64,000 nt of DNA. Origin: an uncultured Lachnospiraceae bacterium (GTDB lineage: Bacteria > Bacillota > Clostridia > Lachnospirales > Lachnospiraceae). The stretch lies in NCBI GenBank assembly GCA_910588295.1, contig CAJUQO010000001.1, forward strand, positions 62,001 to 126,000. Reading direction: 5' to 3'. Both the position numbers and the translations under genes were made by a program. Below are positions 43,319 through 51,950 of the stretch, piece by piece; the first letter of the stretch is position 1; every line of letters starts with the position of its first letter. The notes beneath the pieces were generated by a model. The model was not told the origin of the DNA and did not search any database. It saw nothing but the letters and a program-made list of their open reading frames with translations.

Positions 43319-46300
43319 CTACAGAATCGTAAATATCTGCTCACTCAAAGTATCCTGTTTCAGATAATCCAGCATCAGCTTATCTGTTTCTTCCTGCCTT
43401 TTCAGCTGGCGGGAAGCCAGTATCCGGTTCAGCATCTGGTATTTTGTATATCCGTCCACCTCCACCTGCTCCCGGACTGCCTGGCGCATCTCGGTACGGA
43501 TCCGTTCCTTCCCGTGCTCCCTGACCAGATAATACTCTACAGTTTCCCCGTAAAACAACAGAAATTCTTTTACAAATATGCCCTGGAACATATCTTTCAT
43601 GGGTTCGCAGCGAAATTCCTCGCTGCCCGCCCCGCCCCGTACCAGACGGTAGTAGATCGTGATTTTATCGCCGGGACTGGCCTTTTCCTCAATAAACAGC
43701 CGATCCTCCAGCTGGTAAGCCTGAATCAGCTCCGGCGGCAGCTCCTGGTAAAACGAAAAGCGGATGCCGTGTCTGTGCAGCCAGTCAAGCTGAACACGCA
43801 CCATCTCCCGCTGCCTGTCATCCATCTCCGAACGATACGTATAATCTTTCAAAACAGCCAGGCGGCAGATCGGATTGCAGTCCTCCTTCTCCTCCACCAG
43901 ACGCTCCAACTGGCTGCCGATGCGGTTCGGCATGGCATCATCTGCCATAAACCAGTTGAATGCGCAGTAAACCAGAAAAGATTCCACCACCATCCGGCTG
44001 GTCTCCCCTCTCTGGTAGCTCTTGAGGATCTTCTCGGGATCCCGCAGAGGACGCCGCACATACATAGACAGAATCAACAGCTCCTCATCCATGGGTTTGG
44101 AATCCACATTTTTGTCCGGCAGCCTGTCCCGGATATCATTCATCACTGACAGCGGACCCACATAATTGTCCCGCAAATAAGTCAGGATAGCCGTATTCAC
44201 CTTATTTTTCCCGAACAATTCAAAAGCCAGACAGATCAGCTCATCATTCTCCGCGTAGTGGGTCTCTTCTATGATCCGTGTGCACAGCGTATACAGATGC
44301 CGGATATCAATATGCTCATACCCGTATTTGGTGACGATATCAAATGCCTCCGTATACATCCGCCTCTGCATCAGAGCCCGTATCACAAGGGGCTTATTCC
44401 TCTTGGCAAACTCATCCTCCAGAATCAGTTTCAGCACCTTCTCCGGCATCTCTTCCTTGTCATGCTTTGTATAATATTCCAGCACCCTGGTTCCGGCCAT
44501 AAAACGGCATTCCCCAATGAACCTGTCATCCTCCGCGATGCGCAGGAAGCTGGCCAGATTGTCCTTCGATACCGGCATTTTCTCCAGCCGGGGCGCCATG
44601 CTGTGCACCAGCAGGCCGAAAGAACGGGCATCCTCCGCCTGACAGGCAGCCACATAATGATCGCAGTCCATCAACCGCTGCCTCTCACACGGTACCGTGA
44701 CACCGTAGCGGCGCTTCATTCCATCCTCAAACAGAATCTCCTCATCCTCCGTGTAAAGCTGTACAAAAGCCTGTCCGTCCCGCATCGGGTAGACTGCCTC
44801 CTGACACAGATAAGGACTCACCACCGCCACCTGGCGGATCTTTTTGTCTGCACAGACAATTTTCTGGGTGAACATTACGCCGGATATGGCCTCCGCCATC
44901 CTCTGCCCCGTGATCCGCCGGATAAACTCCTGATAGATCAGGGCATAATCTTCATTCATCCTTCCTTTATCCAGCTGTTCCAGCGCAAACCGCCCCATAG
45001 CCTCCCGGTAACTCATATATGTCACCTTGTCCGTCTCCTGATTGCGGATCACGTTAGCATAGACAAACGCTTTCTGGCTATCGGAAAGCCTGTTATTGTA
45101 CACAAAATACAGACGGATTACCTGGGGGAACACCTCGGTGAAAGGCATCTGCATGGTCTCGATATAGTACTCATACAGGCCGGTCATGCGGATCTGCTCC
45201 TCCACAGCCAGGGCGTACCAGCGGAAATATTCCTTTCGCTCCGGCCGCTCCATCATCACCAGGCGCACGATGGCTGTCAGCACCTCCCTGTCCGGCTTCA
45301 CATCATAGCAGGCGCATAAAACCCTGTAGACAATGGGCCGAAAACGCTTCTCATGCTGGGCCAGGCAGGCTGTCTTGACCGCCATCTCCTCTGTCAGCCG
45401 CCCCGCATGGATCGCAAAAAGAAGAGTATGCAAGATCATTGGGGAGAGTTTTTTCAGCTGATTGATATCGCGGTGTATGATTTTCCACACCGCCATATAA
45501 AAGTAGGGGCTGATGCAGTCCATCTGCTCCATCTTTTCCAGTTCCAGCATCCGACGGGTATCCGTAAACTCCGGGTTCTCCTCCAGCCACACCCATAGCA
45601 GGGGAAAACTGTCCAGGTTTCTCTCATGGAGACTGTAAAGCCGTTCCCGGATATCCTCCTGAACACCTAAAAGCCCCACCTTTTTCTTCATATAGAGGGC
45701 CAGTCCCTCCAGTTCCCCTTCGTCATCACCAAATACGGTCTCTTTCAGGGGCCAACAGGCAGCCACCGCTTCCGCCATCTCCCGGTTTTCGTGGTGCAGC
45801 ATGGTCAGATAGAGGTACTGGGCCGGCTGCATACGTCCCTGATTCTCAATCTCCCGCAGACAGTCCACGGTATTCTCTTTCCACCGGGCCGCGTCGATGC
45901 TTTCCATACAATAGGCGAGGAGCTGGCGATTCAGAAAAACTTCCTCTTTCTTTCTTCTGGCCGCCTCCGCATCCCGTGTACCCTGAGCCGTAACCGTCAG
46001 CACATAGACCAGCGTACCGTAGACCGTATGGATAAAAATACGCCCATAGTTCCTGCCCTTCCGCAGACGCTCCCTGCGCACTACATACTCCAGGCCATAG
46101 GCGCTGCCGATAAAATCCTCCGAAGTAATGACCTTTTTTTCTACCTGGATGAAATCTCCCTCGATCTCAATCTCCATACGGACATAACCCCAGGTATTTT
46201 TATAAATATAGAGTGTATCTTTCTGAGAACGCTTCACATCGTCAAATATTTTCTCATCCCGGTCGATGCGCAGACTGACAGCTTCTTTTTTGCCCGCCGC

Positions 46301-46837
46301 CACCAGAAATTCTTCCAGATGCTGATAAGTGGTGGGCTTGCCGGACAGACCGAGATACAGGGGCAGATATTGTCTGTCCTTTCCCCGGAGCAGTCTTTCA
46401 AATGACGGGCTGGTGTACAGGCGGAAAGCCTCCCGCATATCTACACGGGCCAGGCGGACAAAACCGTCCAGGCTGCGGATCTCATTGCCGCCCGCCTGCA
46501 CCTTCTCCTCGCCCACGCACACCGACACCGGGATGCTGACTTCTTCCAGAGAGCTGCTGATGGTAATGATCCCCTCAAAATCCTCGCCATTTTTCAGTCC
46601 GCGGGCATCAATCACATAACGGATATGAATGGCATTTCCCGAAAATTTGTCTTTCTCCAGGACGATCCTCCTGTGAGAACTGGACATCATGCCTTTGATC
46701 CGGCTGTTATCACTGGCGGCGAAAAAAAACTCGCCCTGCTCGCTGCCGTCTGTGTTCACGGTCAGTTCGAGGCTGCTATCGGACAGGATCAGCCGGGGGG
46801 CCTGATAGATGAACCTGCCGTTTAAAAGCTGTTCCAT
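43319..46837 (-). CDS. DUF5717 family giant protein
   Basis: About 1172 residues, soluble. The first 300 are beta-rich (LILSDSSLELTVNTDGSEQG; GIITISSSLEEVSIPVSV), looking like two Ig-like sandwiches. The remaining 850 are almost all helical, with repeated helix pairs as in TPR/HEAT-type solenoids (QYLYLTMLHHENREMAEAV). No catalytic motif or membrane segment is seen. I assign it to DUF5717. ATG at 46837 is chosen over a TTG four codons upstream, though the ribosome binding site is weak. First gene of the operon with DUF5716 and TPR genes. Confidence 0.78.
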   Translation of the reverse strand: MEQLLNGRFIYQAPRLILSDSSLELTVNTDGSEQGEFFFAASDNSRIKGMMSSSHRRIVLEKDKFSGNAIHIRYVIDARGLKNGEDFEGIITISSSLEEVSIPVSVCVGEEKVQAGGNEIRSLDGFVRLARVDMREAFRLYTSPSFERLLRGKDRQYLPLYLGLSGKPTTYQHLEEFLVAAGKKEAVSLRIDRDEKIFDDVKRSQKDTLYIYKNTWGYVRMEIEIEGDFIQVEKKVITSEDFIGSAYGLEYVVRRERLRKGRNYGRIFIHTVYGTLVYVLTVTAQGTRDAEAARRKKEEVFLNRQLLAYCMESIDAARWKENTVDCLREIENQGRMQPAQYLYLTMLHHENREMAEAVAACWPLKETVFGDDEGELEGLALYMKKKVGLLGVQEDIRERLYSLHERNLDSFPLLWVWLEENPEFTDTRRMLELEKMEQMDCISPYFYMAVWKIIHRDINQLKKLSPMILHTLLFAIHAGRLTEEMAVKTACLAQHEKRFRPIVYRVLCACYDVKPDREVLTAIVRLVMMERPERKEYFRWYALAVEEQIRMTGLYEYYIETMQMPFTEVFPQVIRLYFVYNNRLSDSQKAFVYANVIRNQETDKVTYMSYREAMGRFALEQLDKGRMNEDYALIYQEFIRRITGQRMAEAISGVMFTQKIVCADKKIRQVAVVSPYLCQEAVYPMRDGQAFVQLYTEDEEILFEDGMKRRYGVTVPCERQRLMDCDHYVAACQAEDARSFGLLVHSMAPRLEKMPVSKDNLASFLRIAEDDRFIGECRFMAGTRVLEYYTKHDKEEMPEKVLKLILEDEFAKRNKPLVIRALMQRRMYTEAFDIVTKYGYEHIDIRHLYTLCTRIIEETHYAENDELICLAFELFGKNKVNTAILTYLRDNYVGPLSVMNDIRDRLPDKNVDSKPMDEELLILSMYVRRPLRDPEKILKSYQRGETSRMVVESFLVYCAFNWFMADDAMPNRIGSQLERLVEEKEDCNPICRLAVLKDYTYRSEMDDRQREMVRVQLDWLHRHGIRFSFYQELPPELIQAYQLEDRLFIEEKASPGDKITIYYRLVRGGAGSEEFRCEPMKDMFQGIFVKEFLLFYGETVEYYLVREHGKERIRTEMRQAVREQVEVDGYTKYQMLNRILASRQLKRQEETDKLMLDYLKQDTLSEQIFTIL

Positions 46838-46873
46838 TCTTCTCTTCAATATCTTTCACCTGCGCTTTATCTC

Positions 46874-46901
46874 TTGACTGGTAGATTATATTCGTTATAA
46901 T
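46874..46901 (+). promoter_or_regulatory. Promoter of HisC/CobD-like gene
   Basis: TTGACT (46874-46879), 16 nt, TATAAT (46896-46901). The leader carries the dispersed palindrome at 46921-46972. Confidence 0.65.
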
Positions 46902-46920
46902 CTCTATATGTAGACACGCA

Positions 46921-46972
46921 ACTGTTCAGTATCTCTACAGGATAAAAGCTTTGACCTGTGCTGAACAGTTAC
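46921..46972. repeat. Dispersed palindrome in aminotransferase leader
   Basis: ACTGTTCAG (46921-46929) faces CTGAACAGTTAC (46961-46972) with about 30 nt between, inside which CTACAGG and CCTGTG partly pair. Located in the 5' leader. Confidence 0.55.
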
Positions 46973-47032
46973 GACACAACTGTTATAAATTATACACGAA
47001 TGCTTGCTGTGATGCAAGTAGAGAGGACAGAC

Positions 47033-48136
47033 ATGGGCGGTATGCTGAAACATAAAGACCATTTTCACGGAAGTGACCTTGAAAAGATTGAAGAACTCTA
47101 TCATATAAAAAAGGAGGATATCACCAGCTTCAGCGCAAATGTGAACCCGCTGGGAATCAGTTTCCGGCTGAAATCGGCCCTGGCCGAGCATCTGGATGTG
47201 ATTACCTCCTATCCCGACCGGGAGTACACGGCCCTCCGGCAATGCATCGCCGGGTATGTGGGCGCCCGGACGGAAAACGTAATCGTGGGAAACGGCTCCA
47301 CGGAACTGATTTCCCTGTTTATCCAGATCCGACAGCCGAAAAAAGCTATGATCCTGGGGCCCACCTACTCGGAATATGAGCGGGAGATCTCTCTGGGAGG
47401 CGGTATGACCGTCTACTATCCCCTGAAAGAAGAACAGGATTTCGTGATGGATGTGGAGGATCTTTGCGGACGGCTTAATGATTCCCTGGAGCTTCTGGTG
47501 CTGTGCAATCCCAACAATCCCACCTCCTCGGCGGTAAAAAAGCAGGATATGCGCCGGATCCTGAATACCTGCATGGAGCACGGCATTTTCGTGATGGTAG
47601 ACGAGACTTATGTGGAATTCGCGCCGGATGTCCGGGAAATCTCCTCCGTGGCCCTCGCCAACGATTACGATAACCTCATCGTGCTGCGGGGCACATCCAA
47701 ATTTTTCGCCGCGCCCGGGCTGCGCCTGGGGTACGCCATCACCGGAAACATGGATCTGATCCGGAAAATCAACACCCGGAAAAATCCCTGGACAATCAAC
47801 TCTCTGGCGGAGCTGGCCGGACGGCTGATGCTCACCGATGACGAATATATCGAGCGTACCCGGAACCTGATCGGCAATGAGAGGGAACGGATCTGCCGGA
47901 TTCTGGATCGATGGGATTCGGTAAAATATTATAAGCCTTATGGGAATTTCATTCTTGTCAAGATCCTGAAAGAGCATGTGGACGCCCAGCTGGTTTTTGA
48001 CTGCTGCATCCGCAAAGGGATGATGATCCGGAACTGCTCCAGCTTCCCCTTCCTGGATTCCCGCTATATCCGTTTCTGCGTGATGCAGCCGGAGCAGAAC
48101 GCACGGCTTTTGGAAACTATGGGGGAAATGCTGTAA
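47033..48136 (+). CDS. PLP-dependent aminotransferase (HisC/CobD-like)
   Basis: 367 residues, class I/II fold-type I aminotransferase. Motifs: FHGSDLEKIEE and FSANVNPLG at the N-terminus (typical of CobD threonine-phosphate decarboxylase and HisC), CNPNNPTSS, VDETYVEF, and RGTSKFFAAPGLRLGY with the PLP Lys. It could be a histidinol-phosphate aminotransferase or an L-threonine-O-3-phosphate decarboxylase; the N-terminus favours CobD-like. No his or cob genes are near. GAGAGG 6 nt before the ATG at 47033 selects this start over a longer frame. Confidence 0.85.
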   Translation: MGGMLKHKDHFHGSDLEKIEELYHIKKEDITSFSANVNPLGISFRLKSALAEHLDVITSYPDREYTALRQCIAGYVGARTENVIVGNGSTELISLFIQIRQPKKAMILGPTYSEYEREISLGGGMTVYYPLKEEQDFVMDVEDLCGRLNDSLELLVLCNPNNPTSSAVKKQDMRRILNTCMEHGIFVMVDETYVEFAPDVREISSVALANDYDNLIVLRGTSKFFAAPGLRLGYAITGNMDLIRKINTRKNPWTINSLAELAGRLMLTDDEYIERTRNLIGNERERICRILDRWDSVKYYKPYGNFILVKILKEHVDAQLVFDCCIRKGMMIRNCSSFPFLDSRYIRFCVMQPEQNARLLETMGEML

Positions 48137-48152
48137 AGGGTTCCCCCCATCA

Positions 48153-49424
48153 TCATACCGCCTGCAGAGCTTGTTCCAGATCCGCCAGAATATCCTCCAC
48201 ATCCTCAATCCCGACAGACAGACGGATCAGCTCGGGAAGAACTCCCGCCTCCATAAGCTGCTGCTCGTTGAGCTGTCTGTGGGTGTGGCTGGCCGGATGC
48301 AGGACGCAGGTGCGGGCGTCGGCCACGTGAGTCACGATGGCAATCATTTTCAGGGCGTTAGTAAAACGCATGGCTCCTTCTCTGCCGCCTTTGGGGCCAA
48401 AAGAAAGCACGCCGCAGACGCCGTTCGGCAGGTATTTCCGGGCCAGATCATAGTATTTATCCCCTTCCAGGCCCGCATATTCTACCCAGGCCACCTTCTC
48501 ATGGTTCTTTAAATAGTCAGCGACTTTCTGCGCATTCTCACAGTGGCGCGCCATACGCAGATGTAAAGTCTCCAGGCCCACATTGGTCAGGAAGGCGTTC
48601 ATCGGGGACTGGCAGGCGCCCATATCCCGGGTGAGCTGGGCCACGATCTTCTGGATATAGCCGCATTTCCCGAATTTTTCCGCATATACGATACCATGGT
48701 AAGACTCGTCCGGGGTGGTCAGGCCGGGATAACGGTCTTTATGGGCCATCCAGTCAAAATTGCCGCTGTCCACCACGCAGCCGCCCACGGCCATGGCGTG
48801 GCCGTCCATGTATTTTGTGGTGGAATGGGTCACGATATCGGCCCCGAAGCTAAAGGGGGTGCAGTTGATAGGCGTGGCAAAAGTATTGTCCACGATCAGC
48901 GGACAGCCGTGCCTGTGGGCCAGCCGGGCGAATTTCTCTATATCCAGCACGGAACCGGCAGGATTGGCGATGGTCTCCCCGAATACCGCCTTTGTCTCCG
49001 GGCGGAAATATCGTTCCAGCTCCTCCTCTGGCAGATCCTGATCTGCCAGAGTACAGGCAATACCGAAACGTTTCAGCGTGACGTTCAGCAGGTTGGAGGT
49101 GCCGCCGTATACCTTGGCGGCGCAGACGATGTGATCTCCGGCCTCACAGATATTGGTCACGGCGTACAGTGTGGCCGCCTGCCCCGAGGATGTCAGCGTG
49201 GCCGCCACGCCGCCCTCCAGAGCGCAGATCTTCTTCGCCACGGCGTCGCAGGTGGGGTTGGCCAGGCGGGTATAGAAATATCCCTCTGCCTCCAGGTCAA
49301 AGAGCTTGCCCATCTCCTCGCTGGTGTCATATTTGAACGTGGTGCTCTGGGTGATCGGCAGGACACGGGCTTCGCCGTTTTTTGGTGTGTAGCCGCCCTG
49401 CACGCAGATAGTGGATTTTTTCAT
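48153..49424 (-). CDS. metY: O-acetylhomoserine sulfhydrylase
   Basis: 423 residues of the Cys/Met metabolism PLP family. Motifs: YFYTRLANPTCDAVAKKI, TSSGQAATLYAV, DNTFATPINC, and the PLP Lys in THSTTKYMDGH. It makes homocysteine from O-acetylhomoserine and sulfide (or uses cysteine-type nucleophiles). Single gene with GAGAGGAG before the ATG and its own promoter. Convergent with the HisC/CobD-like gene. No S-box or T-box leader is seen. Confidence 0.93.
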   Translation of the reverse strand: MKKSTICVQGGYTPKNGEARVLPITQSTTFKYDTSEEMGKLFDLEAEGYFYTRLANPTCDAVAKKICALEGGVAATLTSSGQAATLYAVTNICEAGDHIVCAAKVYGGTSNLLNVTLKRFGIACTLADQDLPEEELERYFRPETKAVFGETIANPAGSVLDIEKFARLAHRHGCPLIVDNTFATPINCTPFSFGADIVTHSTTKYMDGHAMAVGGCVVDSGNFDWMAHKDRYPGLTTPDESYHGIVYAEKFGKCGYIQKIVAQLTRDMGACQSPMNAFLTNVGLETLHLRMARHCENAQKVADYLKNHEKVAWVEYAGLEGDKYYDLARKYLPNGVCGVLSFGPKGGREGAMRFTNALKMIAIVTHVADARTCVLHPASHTHRQLNEQQLMEAGVLPELIRLSVGIEDVEDILADLEQALQAV

Positions 49425-49454
49425 GGTCGCTCCTCTCTTTTGTCTTTTTATGAC

Positions 49455-49483
49455 AGTGTATCACCCGAAAGCATTTCTTTCAA
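49455..49483 (-). promoter_or_regulatory. Promoter of metY
   Basis: On the minus strand TTGAAA (49483-49478), 17 nt, TACACT (49460-49455), 30 nt before the metY start codon. Confidence 0.55.
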
Positions 49484-49492
49484 CCCGCGAAT

Positions 49493-49630
49493 TCATTCCC
49501 AATACCAGGGAATCTCCTCCGGCTTCAGATCCTCATCCGGCTTTGGCATATATCTCCGGAATATTTTTTCCATAGGCACGGAAACCAGCAGACAGAGGAG
49601 CCCCGGCAGCGCATAGGCCGCAAAGTCTGC
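49493..49630 (-). pseudogene. C-terminal relic of a membrane protein
   Basis: The minus strand reads NADFAAYALPGLLCLLVSVP then MEKIFRRYMPKPDEDLKPEE and IPWYWE before a TGA at 49493. That is one hydrophobic helix and an acidic tail, as at the end of a transporter. There is no start and a stop lies just upstream, so it is a leftover tail. Parent family not recognised. Confidence 0.45.
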
Positions 49631-49760
49631 ATTTTTTTATCCCCTCTTTTTTCTTTATGATAGCAATTTACTTCCCTTTTTTCGTGCAGATTGATCTATA
49701 AAAAATGCACTTTCGCCTAATTTTTTAAAAAGTGCATGAATAATATGGATATATCCCCGT

Positions 49761-49772
49761 CTGAACTGTTAC
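49761..49772. repeat. Single arm of dispersed palindrome
   Basis: CTGAACTGTTAC, an exact copy of the arm in the perfect palindrome at 55890-55918, here without a partner. It lies 31 nt upstream of the pduB -35 box. Confidence 0.5.
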
Positions 49773-49802
49773 ATTTTATATTCTTTTCTCCTCCCCCCGA
49801 AA

Positions 49803-49831
49803 TTGACTTTTCTTCCGTCTTCTCCTATAAT
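49803..49831 (+). promoter_or_regulatory. Promoter of pduB
   Basis: TTGACT (49803-49808), 17 nt, perfect TATAAT (49826-49831). Transcription would start near 49838, giving a leader of about 65 nt that holds the hairpin at 49864-49888. Confidence 0.8.
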
Positions 49832-49863
49832 GGAAAACAATAAAAAACGCAGAACAAACCAAT

Positions 49864-49888
49864 GGCCTGTGCATCGGCTGCACAGGCC
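49864..49888 (+). promoter_or_regulatory. Hairpin just before pduB ribosome binding site
   Basis: GGCCTGTGC-atcggct-GCACAGGCC, a perfect 9-bp GC-rich stem ending 4 nt before GTGAGG. It may stabilise the mRNA or modulate translation. Confidence 0.5.
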
Positions 49889-49904
49889 GCCAGTGAGGAT
49901 ATTT

Positions 49905-50618
49905 ATGAATATACAGGACATTTCCACCAACTGTACCCTGACGGAATTTGTCGGAACGGCGGTTCTGGATTCCATCGGACTGGTGATCGGCGGTGTAGAC
50001 GAACAGCTCCAAAAAGCCATGGGCATTCCCGATAAATACCGGGCCCTGGGGGTGTTCAGCTCCCGTACCGGCGCCGCCGGACAGATCACGGCGGTGGATG
50101 ACGCCGTCAAGGCCACCAATACCTCCGTTCTCTCCATTGAGCTTCCCCGGGATACGAAGGGCTGGGGCGGCCACGGCAACTATATCGTGCTGGGCGGAGA
50201 GAATGTGGAGGAAGCCCGCCACGCCATAGAGCTGGCCCTGGAGCTTACCAACCGCAACGCCGGGGAGCTTTATATCAGCCAGGCCGGACATCTGGAGTTT
50301 GCCTATTCCGCCCGCTCGGGGGAAGCCCTTCAAATGGCCTTTAACGCCCCGTCGGGGGAGGCTTTCGGTTTCTTATGCGGCTCTCCCGCCGCCATCGGCC
50401 TTGTCATGGCCGACCGGGCCCTAAAATCCGCCGATGTGAAAATCATCTCCTACATGACGCCAAACCGGGGTACCAGCCATTCCAATGAGGTTATCGTGGC
50501 AGTCACCGGGGACGCCAGCGCCGTCAGAGAATCGGTGCTGACGGCCAGGGAGATCGGTCTGCAGCTCCTGATCGCCATGGGCAGCTACCCGGAGATTCCG
50601 GGGACGCCCTATCTGTAA
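49905..50618 (+). CDS. pduB: BMC-T shell protein PduB, detached from BMC operon
   Basis: 237 residues with two tandem BMC folds, PduB/EtuB-type trimer. Diagnostic: EFVGTAVLDSIGLVIGGVD, YRALGVFSSRTGAAGQITAV, DDAVKATNTSVLSIELPRDT and GGHGNYIVLGG. Trimers of this class carry substrate channels in shell facets; in Salmonella the PduB N-terminus ties the enzyme core to the shell. Here the N-terminus before the first fold is about 11 residues, shorter than PduB and close to PduB'. The ATG at 49905 has AGGAT upstream. It stands alone with own promoter and terminator, about 26 kb from the main BMC locus, which lacks pduB. Confidence 0.92.
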   Translation: MNIQDISTNCTLTEFVGTAVLDSIGLVIGGVDEQLQKAMGIPDKYRALGVFSSRTGAAGQITAVDDAVKATNTSVLSIELPRDTKGWGGHGNYIVLGGENVEEARHAIELALELTNRNAGELYISQAGHLEFAYSARSGEALQMAFNAPSGEAFGFLCGSPAAIGLVMADRALKSADVKIISYMTPNRGTSHSNEVIVAVTGDASAVRESVLTAREIGLQLLIAMGSYPEIPGTPYL

Positions 50619-50627
50619 AATCAAAAA

Positions 50628-50675
50628 CTGCCGTGGGACACAGTCTGTACAGAGACGCCCCACGGCAGTTTTTTG
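50628..50675 (+). terminator. Terminator after pduB
   Basis: CTGCCGTGGG / CCCACGGCAG perfect 10-bp stem followed by TTTTTT. The monocistronic transcript ends here. Confidence 0.88.
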
Positions 50676-50708
50676 CTTTTCTTTCAAATTTTGTTTTACT
50701 GACTTCCT

Positions 50709-51950
50709 TTATCGTCTGCGTCTGCGGCCCTTTCCCTGCCAGTTGGCCACCACGAGCAACGCGGCGGAAACCATAAATATCGCTGCCGCCGTCGACATGC
50801 TGACATCGTCATCCGACGGATTCACGGAAACGGATTCTCCAGGTACGGACTGTTCGGCACCGGAGGATCTGGAACCGTCTCCCAGAGCTTCTTCCGCAGG
50901 CAGATCGGCCCCGTGACCGGTCTCCGCCCCGGAGCCGCCCATGACGCTGTCCCGCCCGACCGTCCCCACCAGGCTTTCCTGCCCCGGACGGTCCCCGGAA
51001 TCCCCGTCTCCGACCAGAGCACCGCCCGCGTTTTCCTCTTCCCTGTTCCCCAGCAGTTTTTGGACGGCTTCCGGGGAGGACTGCTCACAGACAGCCTCTC
51101 GGATAGCTTCCTTGCACACGTCGCAAAATTCATATTCTTTACCCAGATACTGCATCTTACAGTTTTCGGACGGTTTGTACCACCCCGCCCTGCCATCGGT
51201 ATAAGGATATACGCCCACGCCGTCTATGCCCACATAACTGCTCCACCGGACTTTTTCCGGGTCGCTCTCCGTAGTCATATTAGGCGCCTCCTCGGCATAC
51301 TCGTCCCCGGCCCAGTATTCGTCGGCCAGCTTGGCCACCGTATGGCCCAGCTCGTGGAGCAGGATCTCCATGGAGCTCTCATGGAGGGAAGCCACGCAGA
51401 TATTCCCTCCGCTGCCCCCGTACACATTGGAATTGACGAGCAGGATACTGTAATCCGCTGCCGGCAGGATCGTCTCCTGCATCGCCTCCACCTTCTCCTC
51501 ATCCTCGGGCTCCAGGCTCAGCAGCCGCTGCATCCCATAGCTCCAGAAATGGCTGCCGAAATATGTATCGCGGGAGTCCAGATTGGCCTCCAGCACATCT
51601 CCGGCCCGGTCGCCCAGAGCGCCGGATTCCACGGAAACCGTACCATAGGCATAGATCTTGCACAGCCCGGACAGCTCGTCATAGGGAGACGTCTGCATAG
51701 CATAAACGGCGGCAGCCCTGGCCTGCTCATAAAACAGCTTCTGCTCATCTGCCGTAAATCCGTCGCCGAAAATCAACAGCACAAAAGCATCCTCGTCTGC
51801 CAGATCTGTGTCGCCATAAACCAGCATCGGCTGCCCGGCCGTCTCCAGATCGGAGGCCCGCACATGGCCCCCGACGTTTGACAGGCAGAGCATCACCGAA
51901 CCGATCACGGCAGCCCATATTAAATTTCTCTGGTGTTTTCTTTCAGCCAC
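50709..51950 (-). CDS. M64-family (IgA peptidase-like) metallopeptidase
   Basis: 413 residues. An N-terminal signal/anchor helix (LIWAAVIGSVMLCLSNVGG), the peptidase M64 domain with FGDGFTADEQ and the zinc site HELGHTVAKLADEY (His199, Glu200, His203, Asp210), a low-complexity Gly/Ser/Glu linker (about 300-375), then a C-terminal membrane helix (AAAIFMVSAALLVVANW) and an Arg-rich tail. So the catalytic domain is outside the cell, tethered by its C-terminus. M64 members cleave IgA or mucin-type proteins. The GTG start (GAGGAAG upstream) overlaps the end of the aminopeptidase P gene by 31 nt. Confidence 0.88.
   Translation of the reverse strand: MAERKHQRNLIWAAVIGSVMLCLSNVGGHVRASDLETAGQPMLVYGDTDLADEDAFVLLIFGDGFTADEQKLFYEQARAAAVYAMQTSPYDELSGLCKIYAYGTVSVESGALGDRAGDVLEANLDSRDTYFGSHFWSYGMQRLLSLEPEDEEKVEAMQETILPAADYSILLVNSNVYGGSGGNICVASLHESSMEILLHELGHTVAKLADEYWAGDEYAEEAPNMTTESDPEKVRWSSYVGIDGVGVYPYTDGRAGWYKPSENCKMQYLGKEYEFCDVCKEAIREAVCEQSSPEAVQKLLGNREEENAGGALVGDGDSGDRPGQESLVGTVGRDSVMGGSGAETGHGADLPAEEALGDGSRSSGAEQSVPGESVSVNPSDDDVSMSTAAAIFMVSAALLVVANWQGKGRRRRR

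Noticed and set aside
46904..48208. 434-codon minus-strand frame opposite the aminotransferase
   Set aside because: The plus-strand gene has clear PLP-enzyme motifs, promoter and ribosome binding site; the minus frame has none.
49425..49904. SAM riboswitch or T-box upstream of metY
   Set aside because: The metY promoter lies only 30 nt before the start codon, leaving no room for a structured leader; the rest of the region is a relic, a repeat arm and the pduB promoter.
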